The translations under genes and the position numbers were made by a program. Of a stretch of DNA of 64,000 nucleotides, positions 33,778 to 43,383 are shown piece by piece. A model generated the notes under the pieces. That model ran no database searches and was not told where the DNA came from. It saw only the letters and a program-made list of their open reading frames with translations. This stretch comes from Lunularia cruciata (lineage: Eukaryota > Streptophyta > Marchantiopsida > Lunulariales > Lunulariaceae): positions 63,058,944 to 63,122,943 of the forward strand of contig OX419755.1 in assembly GCA_948567375.1 (NCBI GenBank). Direction: 5' to 3'. Positions within the stretch are counted from its first letter, which is position 1. Every line of letters starts with the position of its first letter.

Positions 33778-34093
33778 TTAACCCAACAACTAAGTCAAAG
33801 ATTCCTTCATATGGACTATCCTTGGACTATAGAAAAATTTGAATTAAAAGGCTTATGGACCCAAGAGTTCTTAACTCTTTCTTCAAAGCTAAACAAATAG
33901 GAATAATACTAAGAATACATTATAATCCAAAATAATGATGATTAATCATTCACCTTCCTCTAAAGTAGAGTCACTTTTATATTGGCCATGACTTATATAG
34001 ATGTTTGGTTAAACTCCATATAAAAAATATTCAACTACTTTCAATACCAAACTAAATATCCCAATAAAGCATACATCCACTAACAAGTATTAG

Positions 34094-34326
34094 GGAACAA
34101 TGTTGACAAAGTTGTTGGAGAAAGATTTCATAAAACATAGTACATCTCCTTGGAGAGCAACAATATTCTTTCCACCAAAGAAGGATGAAGAACTTTAAAT
34201 TTTGTATTGACAACCATCACCTTAATAAATAAACTATGAAGAATGCATATCTATTATCTCAAATTTTTGACTTGTTGGATCAATTAAATGGAGTACAATA
34301 TTTTAGAAAGTAAAATTTTTAAAGCA
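34094..34326 (+). pseudogene. RT fragment of the outer family A element
   Basis: Plus-strand codons for LTKLLEKDFI, STSPWRA, then the segment around NEECISIIS...LVGSIKW-type text, corresponding to TLIELLEKDF through DDLLDQL of A1. It is cut at AAGCA by the LTR at 34327. Confidence 0.7.
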
Positions 34327-34812
34327 TGTAACAATGTAGAGTTTAAAGATTAGTTAGTTAAGACTAAAAAAATAGCAAATAAGCCAAGAATTATAAGAAT
34401 ATTCTAAATGCATCTAAGAAGCTACTTGGTACATTCTAAGTATTGAGTAATGTGCATACCAATTGGTGATTTCTAGGAAGAAGCTTCTTGGGAAGCTTCC
34501 CAACTAGCTTAGCTTGCACACCAAGTAGCCAACTTCTAAAAAGAAGCTTCTTAGGAAGTTTCTTGACTAACTTAGTTTGTATGCCAAGAAGTAGGTGGCT
34601 CTAGAAAGAAGCTTCTTGGTTAGCTTGGTTTGGACTCTAAGAAATGGCTTTTAGGAAGCTTCTTGAGAAGCTTTATTAGAGTCTTGTATGTTCCTTATCA
34701 ATACCAAAGCCCAAGCTCATGCTAAGCATTTTGAGTTTCCCTCATTCAAGAGTCCAATATGATCTTTCATTTTGATCTTCCATACTCCTATTTCTCTTCT
34801 TAGTCTTTCACA
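34327..34812 (+). repeat. 5' LTR of A2
   Basis: TGTAACAATGTAGAG...GTCTTTCACA, a diverged family A LTR with AAGAAGCTTCTTGGGAAGCTTCC-type repeats in U3. Left flank AAGCA. Confidence 0.85.
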
Positions 34813-35830
34813 TAAGTATTAGAGAAAAAATTGGAATGCATGGAATTTATGGACCACCAAATCCATTTTTGCCAAATCATTGGGATTTTTGTGTTCATAT
34901 ACTACCCAAACATCATTTCATGTAGTTCATCATCTCATGATTTGGGCAGAATTTTTTGAATGCAACCAATTTGGTACTTCTGGTTGTAACTTATGGAGAA
35001 TGGTAGACATGTTGCATATACATGCTAACTTAGAGAGTTTTAGGTAGTTTGATAGAGTAGTGGCCATAGCGGCAATGAATAAGTTATCATTACTATACAA
35101 AAACAAATCAAGCACTTTACTTGATTGTTGGAAGAATAAGACCAATGATAAGAACATGTAGAGAGAGTAACATTTTAAGAAGGAGAAGAGCAAATCTGAT
35201 TTCCAAAGCCCAAGGTATTTGAAGGCAAGAATTTTCCAAGCATAGTGGAGAATTTTATGTTTGATTGCAAATATTATTTTGAAGCTACAAATCTTCAAGA
35301 TGAACATAGATAAATTCTCTTGGCTTCAAGCCAATTGGATGGAATAGCAAGACTATGGTGGCAATTCCAAGTGGAGTGAGCTAACCAACATTTTGTTGCA
35401 CCAATCTTGATATGGAAAGAATTCAAATGTACAATAATTGGGCAATTTTAAGCTATAAATGCCACACAAGCTGCATGAGATAGATTGAAAAAATTGAAGG
35501 AGATTGGTTCTATCAAAAGCTACATCCTTCAATTCCTAACACCACAATAAAAATTCTAGATATACTAGCAGGTGAAACTTTGGATCAATTTGTGAGGGAT
35601 TTAAAGTCACACACCAAATAGGAAGTGACCATGTAAGAGCCCAAACACTTAGAGGAAGCCATGAAATTGGTTGATTGCTTTGATTCCTTGGTTGTGATAA
35701 CTTGGTCTTCACCTTGATCTTCATAGAACCTACTAGCACCCTAGAAATGAGTGGAAGAGCCGACACTGATGGAGATTGATGCCATCTAATAAAGATCACT
35801 TGGCACTACAAATAAGGAAAGATTGTGACA
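34813..35830 (+). pseudogene. Leader and gag of A2
   Basis: Leader to about 35090. Gag pieces such as LDGIARLWWQFQVE, EIGSIKSYILQFL and EFKCTIIGQF match the outer A gag, with stops in each line. Codons for EPTLMEIDA at about 35755 mark the pre-knuckle region. Confidence 0.7.
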
Positions 35831-36430
35831 AAATGGTGGTTACTTTTATTATTACTAAATTGGACAACATATTGCTAAATGTCTACTCAAGAATAGATGC
35901 CTAACAAATTGCGCAAATGGAGTTTGTGGAGCATGATGGTGAAGGAAATAAAAAATCCGAGTAGGAGACTTTGAGTCATCTATTGGGAACTTGATTAGTT
36001 TCAATGGGATCAAAAGCTCAACCTATGTAAGTTTACTTCACTTGCAAGGTATGATCTTTGATCCTGGTTGTAGGATTTTGGTTGATTTTGAAAGCTCAAA
36101 GAATTGTATGTCCATGCAATTAGCAAAGGAATAAGGTATTCCTATCAAGCTAATAAATAGAAGTAAATTGATGATGGCAAAGAATAGAAAGGTTTTGCAT
36201 GTCATATCTCACATCCTATTACATTCAAGATTGGAAAGAAGTTTTTGGAGTGTATGAGGTTTGTAGTGGCACCTCTACATTATGATATCATTCTAGGTTT
36301 GCCTTGGCTTGAATGTCATAATGGTCAATTTGATAAGAACCAATAACAAATTCAAGTACAAAACCAAGGTAAGGATTACCAATTAGGTTGTGTGTCACCT
36401 TTGAGTGAGACACCTAAGAATAGTTATTCC
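35831..36430 (+). pseudogene. Zinc knuckle and protease region of A2
   Basis: CDKMVVTFIITKLDNILLNV-type text shows a destroyed knuckle. Protease blocks GCRILVDFESSKNCMSMQLA, SHPITFKIGKKFLECMRFVV and LHYDIILGLPWLECH follow; the active site reads DFE instead of DSG. Confidence 0.72.
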
Positions 36431-36689
36431 CAAGATGGGTAATTTGTCATATAAAGCAACCATAGAGCAAACTTTGGAGGAAGATATTCATACTTTTGCA
36501 ATGTTGATCAAGCCAAATGCACATGGAGAATCTGATGAAGGCTTAAAGCCTCATCAAGCAATGGTTGATCAAAATAGTTCAGAAGTTTACATATGTGTTT
36601 CCAAATGATCTACCAAAGGGATTACCTTTTGATTTTGGTATGCTCTTCAAGTTTGAGGTATTGCTAAGAAGTAGTTGAATGAATAGATC

Positions 36690-37480
36690 ATTCTATTGGC
36701 TCTAGCCAAAGGAGTTGGAGGAGCTTTGAAAAACACTAATGGAGTTGTTGGAAAAGGATTTTGTACAACCTAATACATCTCCTTGGGAGCACCAGTACCA
36801 TTTGTTCCAAAGAAGGGTGGAGTACTTTGCTTTTATATTGATTATCAGGGCCTCAATAAACAAACAATCAAATAAGAATTATATTCCTTACCTTGAATTG
36901 ATGATTTGCTAGATCAATTAGGTACTCCCAAGTTGGATTTTCAAAGTAACTATTGACAGATTCCCATTGATAGGAGGATGTGCAAAAGACTACCTTATGT
37001 ATAATATTTTGAATAAAGAGTTCTACCATTTGGGCTCACTAATGCTCAGATAGTCTTCATGGATCAGATGCATTGGATGTTAGTGGGCTATTGATCGATA
37101 TTTGGTGGTGTTCTTGGATGATATTTTAATCTATAGCAAGATAAAGGCAAAATACATGAATCATTGCAAGAATTCCTAAGATTACTACATCAATAGAAGT
37201 TTTATTCCAAAAAATCAAAGTGTGCCTTTTGGCAAAAGTAAATTACCTTCTTGGATCATAAGGTCTCATTGGAGGGGATCAAGATGGAAGAAGAGAAAAT
37301 CAAAACCATTATTAATTGGCCTACTCCATAGGATACCATAGAAGTGTGGGTATTCAATGGATTGACAAGTTTTATTGATGATTTTTCCTCTACTATGCTC
37401 ATGTGGCCACACCATTTATTGATCTCTTAAAGAAGACCTTGAGCTTTCATTGGACCACCAAGCACAAAGAAACATTCTAG
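36690..37480 (+). pseudogene. RT of A2
   Basis: Pieces matching LLEKDF, the PFVPKKGG-type block, CFYIDYQGLNKQ and the palm region FLDDILIYSKIK (about 37105-37145) are read in shifting frames. Confidence 0.7.
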
Positions 37481-37492
37481 AAGCTAAAACAT

Positions 37493-37900
37493 ATGGTACC
37501 TTCAAGATCTATTCTTCAACCCTATGACTCTCAACTATCTTGTGTGGTTGATTTTGACGCTTTCAAATTTTCCATTGGAGCCATGTTGCAAAAAGAATTT
37601 CCAGATGGGTTACATCCCATTTCCTTTGTGTCTCACCAACTAAACACCACAAAAAGAAATTACTCTATTCAAGATCAAGACCAGCTAGTAATAGTATATG
37701 CCACCAAAGTATGGAGGCATTATCTCTTGCAAAAACAAATGATCATGCAAACCAATCATAAACCCTTGTTGCAAAATTACATATAGAGCACAGGAAGATT
37801 TAACATTATCAATGGGAGGAATAAATATAATTTTTTGATATCAAACTTGACTACAAACCCAATAGGTTCCATGTCATCCCTGATGCCCTATCATGATGAT
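37493..37900 (+). pseudogene. RNase H of A2
   Basis: 97 open codons: CVVDFDAFKFSIGAMLQKEF, LHPISFVSHQLNTTKRNYSI, ATKVWRHYLLQKQ and IMQTNHKPLLQ. The second catalytic Asp is Asn (QTN in place of QTD). Confidence 0.82.
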
Positions 37901-38079
37901 CTAATTTGAAGTCACCTCCTCTCATCACAACGGCAATTACAATAGTGTCCATTGACTCAACATTCCAAATTGAGTTAAGAATTGCTTTATAGCAAGACCG
38001 TTCTTTCAGATGGTATGAGGTTATCTTGCAACTCATGACAAGGAATATAACACCTTTTGGTTCAAGGAAAGTCTCTATT

Positions 38080-38360
38080 TTGTGAGAATTAGATCTATGT
38101 TCCAACCAAGGGTGATCTATGCCTTGTGCGCCTTCAAGAAGCCCATGATTTACCAATTGTTTGTCACATGGGAGTAGACAAGACCTTGGAGACCCTATAA
38201 TGCCTATAATGGTGGCCCAATATGGCATGAGATGTTTGAGAGTTTTCCAATCTTGTGAGAGTTGCCAACATAACAAGTCCAACAACCAAAAACCAAGTGG
38301 ACTCCTTCAACCACTTCCCATCCCATCTACTCAATGGGAAACACATGAGCTTATATCTCA
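38080..38360 (+). pseudogene. Integrase zinc-binding region of A2, truncated
   Basis: Frame with LRLQEAHDLPIVCHMGVDKT and, in another register, CESCQHNKSNNQKPSGLLQP, matching the HHCC region of A1 integrase. Ends at the WEHVSLDL position; no catalytic core follows. Confidence 0.75.
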
Positions 38361-39213
38361 TCATAGAATGCATATTTATTGTCTCAAATTGATGACTTGT
38401 TGGATCAATTAAATGCAACATAATATTTCTCAAAGTTAAATCTTTGAAGCGTATAATAATATAGAGTTTATAGATGAGTTAGTCAAGACTAACAAAGTAG
38501 CAAATAAGCCAAATTAGATAAGAAGTATAAGAATATTCTAGAAGCATCTAGGGAGCTACTTGGTACCTTCTAAGTATTGGATAATGTGCATGCCAAGTGG
38601 GTGACTTCTAGAAAGAAGCTTCCTAGCTAGCTTTGCTTACATGCCAAGTAGTTAGCTTCTAGAAAGAAGTTTCTTGAGAAGCTTCTTGGTTAGCTTGGCT
38701 TGCACTCTAAGAAAGTGGCCTTTAGGAAGCTTCCTATGAAGTTTCTCAAGAGCCTTTTATGTTCCATATAGATACCATAGCCCAAGCTCAGGCTAGGCAT
38801 TCAAAGTTTCCCTCATTCAAGAGTCCCTATGTGATCTTTTACTTTGATCTTCCATTCTCCTATTTCTCTCCTTGGTCTTAACAAAGTGGCTATTTGCACA
38901 TTACCATATACAAGAGGATGTGAAAATGATTACCTTTTACACAAGGTATGGTCATTTGGTATGGGGAGTTTTACCTTTTGGGTTCACTAATATTTGTTAA
39001 TTTTCTTGGATCAAATGCATTAGGTGTTGGGAGAGTTTTTGGATTGATATATAATGTTATTCTTGGATGATATTTTAATTGATAGTAAGACAAAAGTAGA
39101 ACATAAGAAACATGTACAAGAAGTCTTAAGATGACTATGCTAATGGAAATTCTATTGCAAGAAGTTGAAGTGTACCTTTTTCAAAAAGAGGTTACCTTCT
39201 TGGGTCATAGGAA
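38361..39213 (+). pseudogene. RT fragment interrupted by a solo family A LTR
   Basis: 38361-38451 repeats the RT segment that precedes the LTR at 34327. A 432-bp LTR (38452-38883) follows, flanked by AAGCG and AAGTG, then RT resumes: ICTLPYTRG-type codons, FGMGSFTFW, FLDDILIDSKTKVEHKKHVQ and a final block corresponding to WQKEVTLLGH. It stops at 39213. Confidence 0.78.
38452..38883 (+). repeat. Solo family A LTR in RT
   Basis: TATAATAATATAGAG (TG to TA at the end)...TTGGTCTTAACA. Target duplication AAGCG/AAGTG with one C-to-T difference. Confidence 0.85.
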
Positions 39214-39284
39214 AGCTTCCTTATTTTCAAAAATAACAAAAATAACTTATTTTTGGATCAAGATGCAAATTTATTTTTGGAATT

Positions 39285-40756
39285 TTGGAACATGAAGAAA
39301 ATTTTGGAAGTGTGACATAACAACATGTATAATTCTTATATATTTAGACTATAGTAAACATCTATAACTTTTCAAACTGTTTAGAATTGAGAATTGCAAT
39401 ATAAATCCTTAAACACTCTTCTTTATCTAGTACACTACTTTAGACCAATATGAAAAAAACATCAAAGGAATGCAAGTATTTTCTCTACATTGCTAAGGTA
39501 TCTGCAAGCCCCTACCAATTATGTCCATATTGCCAAGGGTATTTACAAGCTACTATCAAGTCTCTAAAGTCCATTCCATATGAGCTATAATAAGAAAACC
39601 TAAGACAAAACAAACACTTGGTATTGGAATAGAAAATTACCTATTGGGATATGAAGGTATAGTCTATTCATAGTAAAAATATAGAACCTTTTATACTTGT
39701 GTGAGATAACAACATGAATATCCTATATATTTGGACTACAAATAAACATTTGTAACTTTTTAGACAATTTAGTCAGTTGAGAACTACAAGAGAAATCCTT
39801 GGACACTTTTCTTTGTTGGTACACTTCTTTGAGACCATAGTAAATAAAATGTGAAAGGAATGAAAGCATTCCTCCATATTGCTAAGGTACATGGATATAA
39901 CACAACACATTGCAATTATTTAGAAAATAAATGCATACCACATTCTCAACTCATGATACTCCATGACTTAGATTCTTTGTAACAAAGGTTTCCTAGCAAA
40001 AGGATAGGGTATTTGCAAGCCCTACCAAGTCTCTAAAGTCCATTCCAGATGAGCTATGACAAGACAAAAACAAAGACTTGGTATCGAAAGAGAAAGCTGC
40101 CTATTTTGGTCTAAAGATACAATCTATTCAATAGTAGTTCAATCTATTCAAACAGAACCTCTAATACTCATGTAAATAACAATGTGTATATCCTATGTAT
40201 TTAGAGTATAGTAAAAATTTGTAATTTTTCAAACCATTTAGTAGATTGAGAACCACAAGAGAAATCTTTGGACACTCTACTTTGTATGGTACACTACTTT
40301 AGACTGCTGTAAACAAAATTTGAAAGGAATGCAAGAATTTTCTTGCTATTGCTAAGGTACATGGATGTAACACTACACTTTGCAGTCCAGTCAAAAAACA
40401 AATGCATACTACATACTCAATTCGTGATACTTCATGACTTGGATTCTCAATAATTGAGGTTTCTTGGCAAAGGAGAGTGTATCTACAAGCCCCTACTAAG
40501 TCTCTAAAGTCCATTCCTTATGAGCTTAAAAAAGATAAAATTGAGATTTTGTATTGGAGGAGAAAAATGCCTATTTGGGTTTGAAGATACAATCTGTCCA
40601 ATAGTAGAAAATGGAACTTCTAATACTTTCAATCAAACTTGGATTTTCTCAACAAGAGCTTTGGAATTTTTGGAACATGAAGAACAATTCAGAAGTGTAA
40701 AATAAAAATATGTTTAATTCCTGTATATTTAGACTATAGTAAAAATTATTTAGTAG
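39285..40756. repeat. Tandem array of three to four diverged 390-530 bp units
   Basis: The marker TATTTAGACTATAG (or close variants) occurs at 39341, 39728, 40198 and 40726, giving spacings of 387, 470 and 528 bp. Between markers the order of blocks is kept: a protein-free AT-rich start, GACACTCT..TTGTTGGTACACT, CATTGCTAAGGTAC, CAAGCCCTACCAAGTCTCTAAAGTCCATTCC (split here for length) and CAATCTATTCAATAGTAG. Units 2 and 3 have an extra block with AAATGCATAC. The last unit stops after about 30 bp at the D3 junction. No coding frame. Confidence 0.85.
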
Positions 40757-40762
40757 AATTGA

Positions 40763-41529
40763 TTAGGTGCTCAAAGTGCTCCTCCTTGCTCCCATAGACA
40801 CAAAGTCATCAATGAAGTCTCTCACAAATTTCCCAATGAAAGGTTCAAATACCGTGTTCATGAACCGTTGGAAAGTGGCTAGAGCATTGCAAAGCCCAAA
40901 AGGCATGACTTTGAAAGCATAAGTTCCCCAAGGTGTGGTGAATGTGGTGAGTTGTTGATGCTCTGGTGCAATCTTGATTTGGTTATATCCACTATAACCA
41001 TCTCCAAAACTGTACCTCTCATGACCTGCAACCTCCTCCAAGATCTCATCAATGAATGGCAATGGGTAGTAGTCCTTCTTGGTAATAGCATTGAGCTTCT
41101 TGTAATCCACACATACCCAAAGCTTGCCATTCTTTTTCTTCACAATCACAATTAAAGACACCCATTCTGAATTCTCCACCTCAAAGATAAATCCGGCCTC
41201 CTTGAGCTTATCAATCTCCTCCTTCACAAACAAAGATATTGGTGGGCTAATGTGATGTTGCTTTGGCGGATTGGTTTTGCATGTGATTCCACCTCTATCT
41301 TGTGCTCCTCCAAGGTGACTTCCTTCAAATCCTTGTAACTAAAAGCAAACACATGGATGAACTTGCAAAAAATCTCCTCAAATCTCACCTTCTCCTTCTT
41401 GGTAACATTTGGGCCATACTTGAGGGTAGCTAACCTTCTCTCTATCTCCTCAAGTGTCAATGGTGATTTATCAGGGTCCTTCAAAACCTTTGGCTTAGGT
41501 GAAAAATCCATAGCACACAAGGGATACAC
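40763..41529 (-). pseudogene. RT of D3
   Basis: LATLKYGPNVTKKEKVRFEE, EEIDKLKEAGFIFEVENSEW, LIVIVKKKNGKLWVCVDYKK, YPLPFIDEILEEVAGHERYS, WGTYAFKVMPFGLCNALATF and FVRDFIDDF. The catalytic IDD is intact here, unlike in D1; a one-base loss right after FIDDF shifts the frame (VSMGARRSTLST against CVYGSKEEH). A second shift lies at 41230. It is cut at 40757. Confidence 0.88.
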
Positions 41530-41568
41530 ATCTTAATCCAATTTAGATTCATCCTCCTCCGTGGAAGT

Positions 41569-42225
41569 CTACTCTTCCATGCTTGTGTCCACACCTGAAG
41601 CTCCTTCTTCAGAATTTGATTCCCAATAATCAGAAGATGGTGTATCCAAATGTGAAGTGTTGGTGGTGTTAGTCACAAGAAATGTGACTCTATGGTTTGA
41701 TGGCCCAATCCTCAAGTACCCTTTGTGCCATTGATCAGTTGTGCATGCTGCTTTCAACCATGGCCTCCCAAGAAGTAAGTCATAGCTTGAATCCTTCAAG
41801 ACTTGGAAAGTCATGAGATTTTGAACTCCCATAACTAAAATTACCACCTTATCCATCACCCCTATTGCTCAAACTTATTCTTTGTTTGCCATGCTCACCA
41901 CAAATGTTGAAGGTCTTGAGGGTATCATACCCAACTTCTTCATCAACCTTTCTGACATGACATTCACTATTGATCCTCCATCAACCAAAGCATCATTGAT
42001 GTTTAGACCATTCACTCTCACATCAATCTTGGAGGCATATTCACAAGCCTCCCATGGTGTTGGCTTGGCATCCACCACCTCCATTGATACTGAAAATTTT
42101 ACCTTCTTCTTCCCCTTGCTTCTTGTAGATTTCAAACCACCTCTAAGCTCCTTTCTCAAGATAGGATTCAAAGCAATCAATTGGCCCACTGTGATGTTAG
42201 CCTTGTGACTACCAACATCTTCCAA
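41569..42225 (-). pseudogene. Protease and adjoining region of D3
   Basis: 41875-42225: VGQLIALNPILRKELRGGLK, KKVKFSVSMEVVDAKPTPWE, ALVDGGSIVNVMSERLMKKL and MIPSRPSTFVVSMANKE. 41569-41859: ILVMGVQNLMTFQVLKDSSY, DLLLGRPWLKAACTTDQWH. Together they give the whole retropepsin domain in its best form: DGGS active site and LLGRPWL flap-distal block. One stop between the two frames. Confidence 0.8.
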
Positions 42226-43383
42226 GACATTTTAGTTCCAATGTTGCTTTGAGATCAAGAAGTCCTCCATCCCCAACTTCTTCCTTGGAGTCTTTGTTGT
42301 TGACAATGTTGAAGTGCTTGTGTGAGTTCTCCTAGTAGGCATAGGAGTATCTTGGCTAGGAGTAAATCCTTGAGAATGGCAGACTCAATATAATTTTCTA
42401 GAGAGCGTGCAGTTGCGGGAACAATTTACCCTATCAACTTCAAAAATTCTAGCCCAATGCGCATAGTAGCTCTCACAATAATTTCAAGTGTGCTAAGTGA
42501 AAGATAACCCAAGCTATCATGTGTAGAAATTTCAAGTCCAGATCCCAAACTTGAGATTTTGCCCAAAATCACCTTAATCCCCAAAATTTGCAATCCACCT
42601 CACACAATCTCTCCAAATCTCCTCAAGTATACAAGATGTAAAAAATCACCTCAAAGACATCATAATGAACTACAAGGTATATAAATGGGTCCAAATTCTC
42701 TAACATAGGTTCAACCCTCTCCTCCCATAAAGTTCTCTCCAAGTGAGCTCTCATAGCATCCTTTTGCCTAATATAGAATTGTATGTGGAACATTATCTTG
42801 CCTTCTAAAGAGGTCTCAACAATGGAACCAAAAATGTGAGCCGAGATGTATCTCACTCAGGATGAACCACAGATGGCTATTATAGTAACGCACCTTAGAC
42901 TAAGAAGGCAAGGAACCACAACTCCATCATACTACTCCAAGGCTAACACTCCAAGACTCAAGACATTGCTCACTAGAGAACTCAATGAGAGAGAGATAGT
43001 TGCAAATGAAAGGATGATGAGTACTTCCTCACCCCTTTTTTATATACTTCTGAAATAATTATGCACCAAAGTTACTAAATTACTAGACTAACTCAAGTTA
43101 CTAGGCTAAAAGTCAAGTAAAGTCAAAAAGTATAATGGAATATCCATCCACATGGGCATATTCTACTAAGCATGTGATTTTATCTTGACCCAACCACTAA
43201 GTCAAGGATTCCTTCACATGGGCTATCTTTGGACTATAGAAGAATCCAAAAAAAAAGGCTTGCAGGCCCAAGAGTTCTCAACTCTTTCCTCAAAGCCAAA
43301 CACCTAGGAATAATATCAAGTCAACACACTAGAACCCAAAATAGTGGTGCTCATCTTTTCCTCTTCCTCTAAAGTAAGGTCCC

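Larger units (their letters stand above)
23244..34092 (-). mobile_element. D2: 3'-truncated family D element, host of A1 and two solo LTRs
   Basis: Minus-strand family D element that starts inside the leader of RT (the text matching LKYGPNVTKEEK at 23244-23290) and retains protease, gag, the extra ORF, leader and 5' LTR. RT, RNase H, integrase and 3' LTR are lost, together with about 475 bp of the host A element, as if by one deletion. A1 (26461-32071) sits in the leader; solo A LTRs at 32827 and 33332 sit in the LTR. Confidence 0.8.
32485..34092 (-). repeat. 5' LTR of D2, split by two solo family A LTRs
   Basis: Starts TGAGCCGGCC (plus strand) and ends near 34092. Removal of 32827-33320, 33332-33777 and the duplicated target bases restores about 690 bp collinear with the other D LTRs. 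Confidence 0.82.
34327..38360 (+). mobile_element. A2: decayed family A chromovirus without 3' end
   Basis: Plus-strand element starting with a 486-bp LTR, followed by a primer-site remnant (TAAGTATTAGAGA), leader, gag, protease, RT, RNase H and the first half of integrase. It ends at 38360 within the integrase block corresponding to WEHVSLDL of A1, then jumps to an RT fragment. Stops are everywhere, so it is much older than A1. Confidence 0.8.
5105..39213 (+). mobile_element. Outer family A chromovirus-type Gypsy element, heavily nested and truncated
   Basis: Plus-strand element whose surviving parts are the 5' LTR (5105-5544), leader and gag (5545-6573), the zinc-knuckle end of gag plus protease (22716-23243), a piece of RT (34094-34326) and RT continuation (38884-39213). 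Foreign elements fill the gaps: D1 at 6574-22715, D2 with its guests at about 23244-34092, and further A sequence at 34327-38883. The gag parts on both sides of D1 line up with the A1 element at adjacent positions, which is the main evidence that they were once one element. The segment between protease and RT (about 475 bp compared with A1) is missing, as is everything after RT, including integrase and the 3' LTR. Confidence 0.75.
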
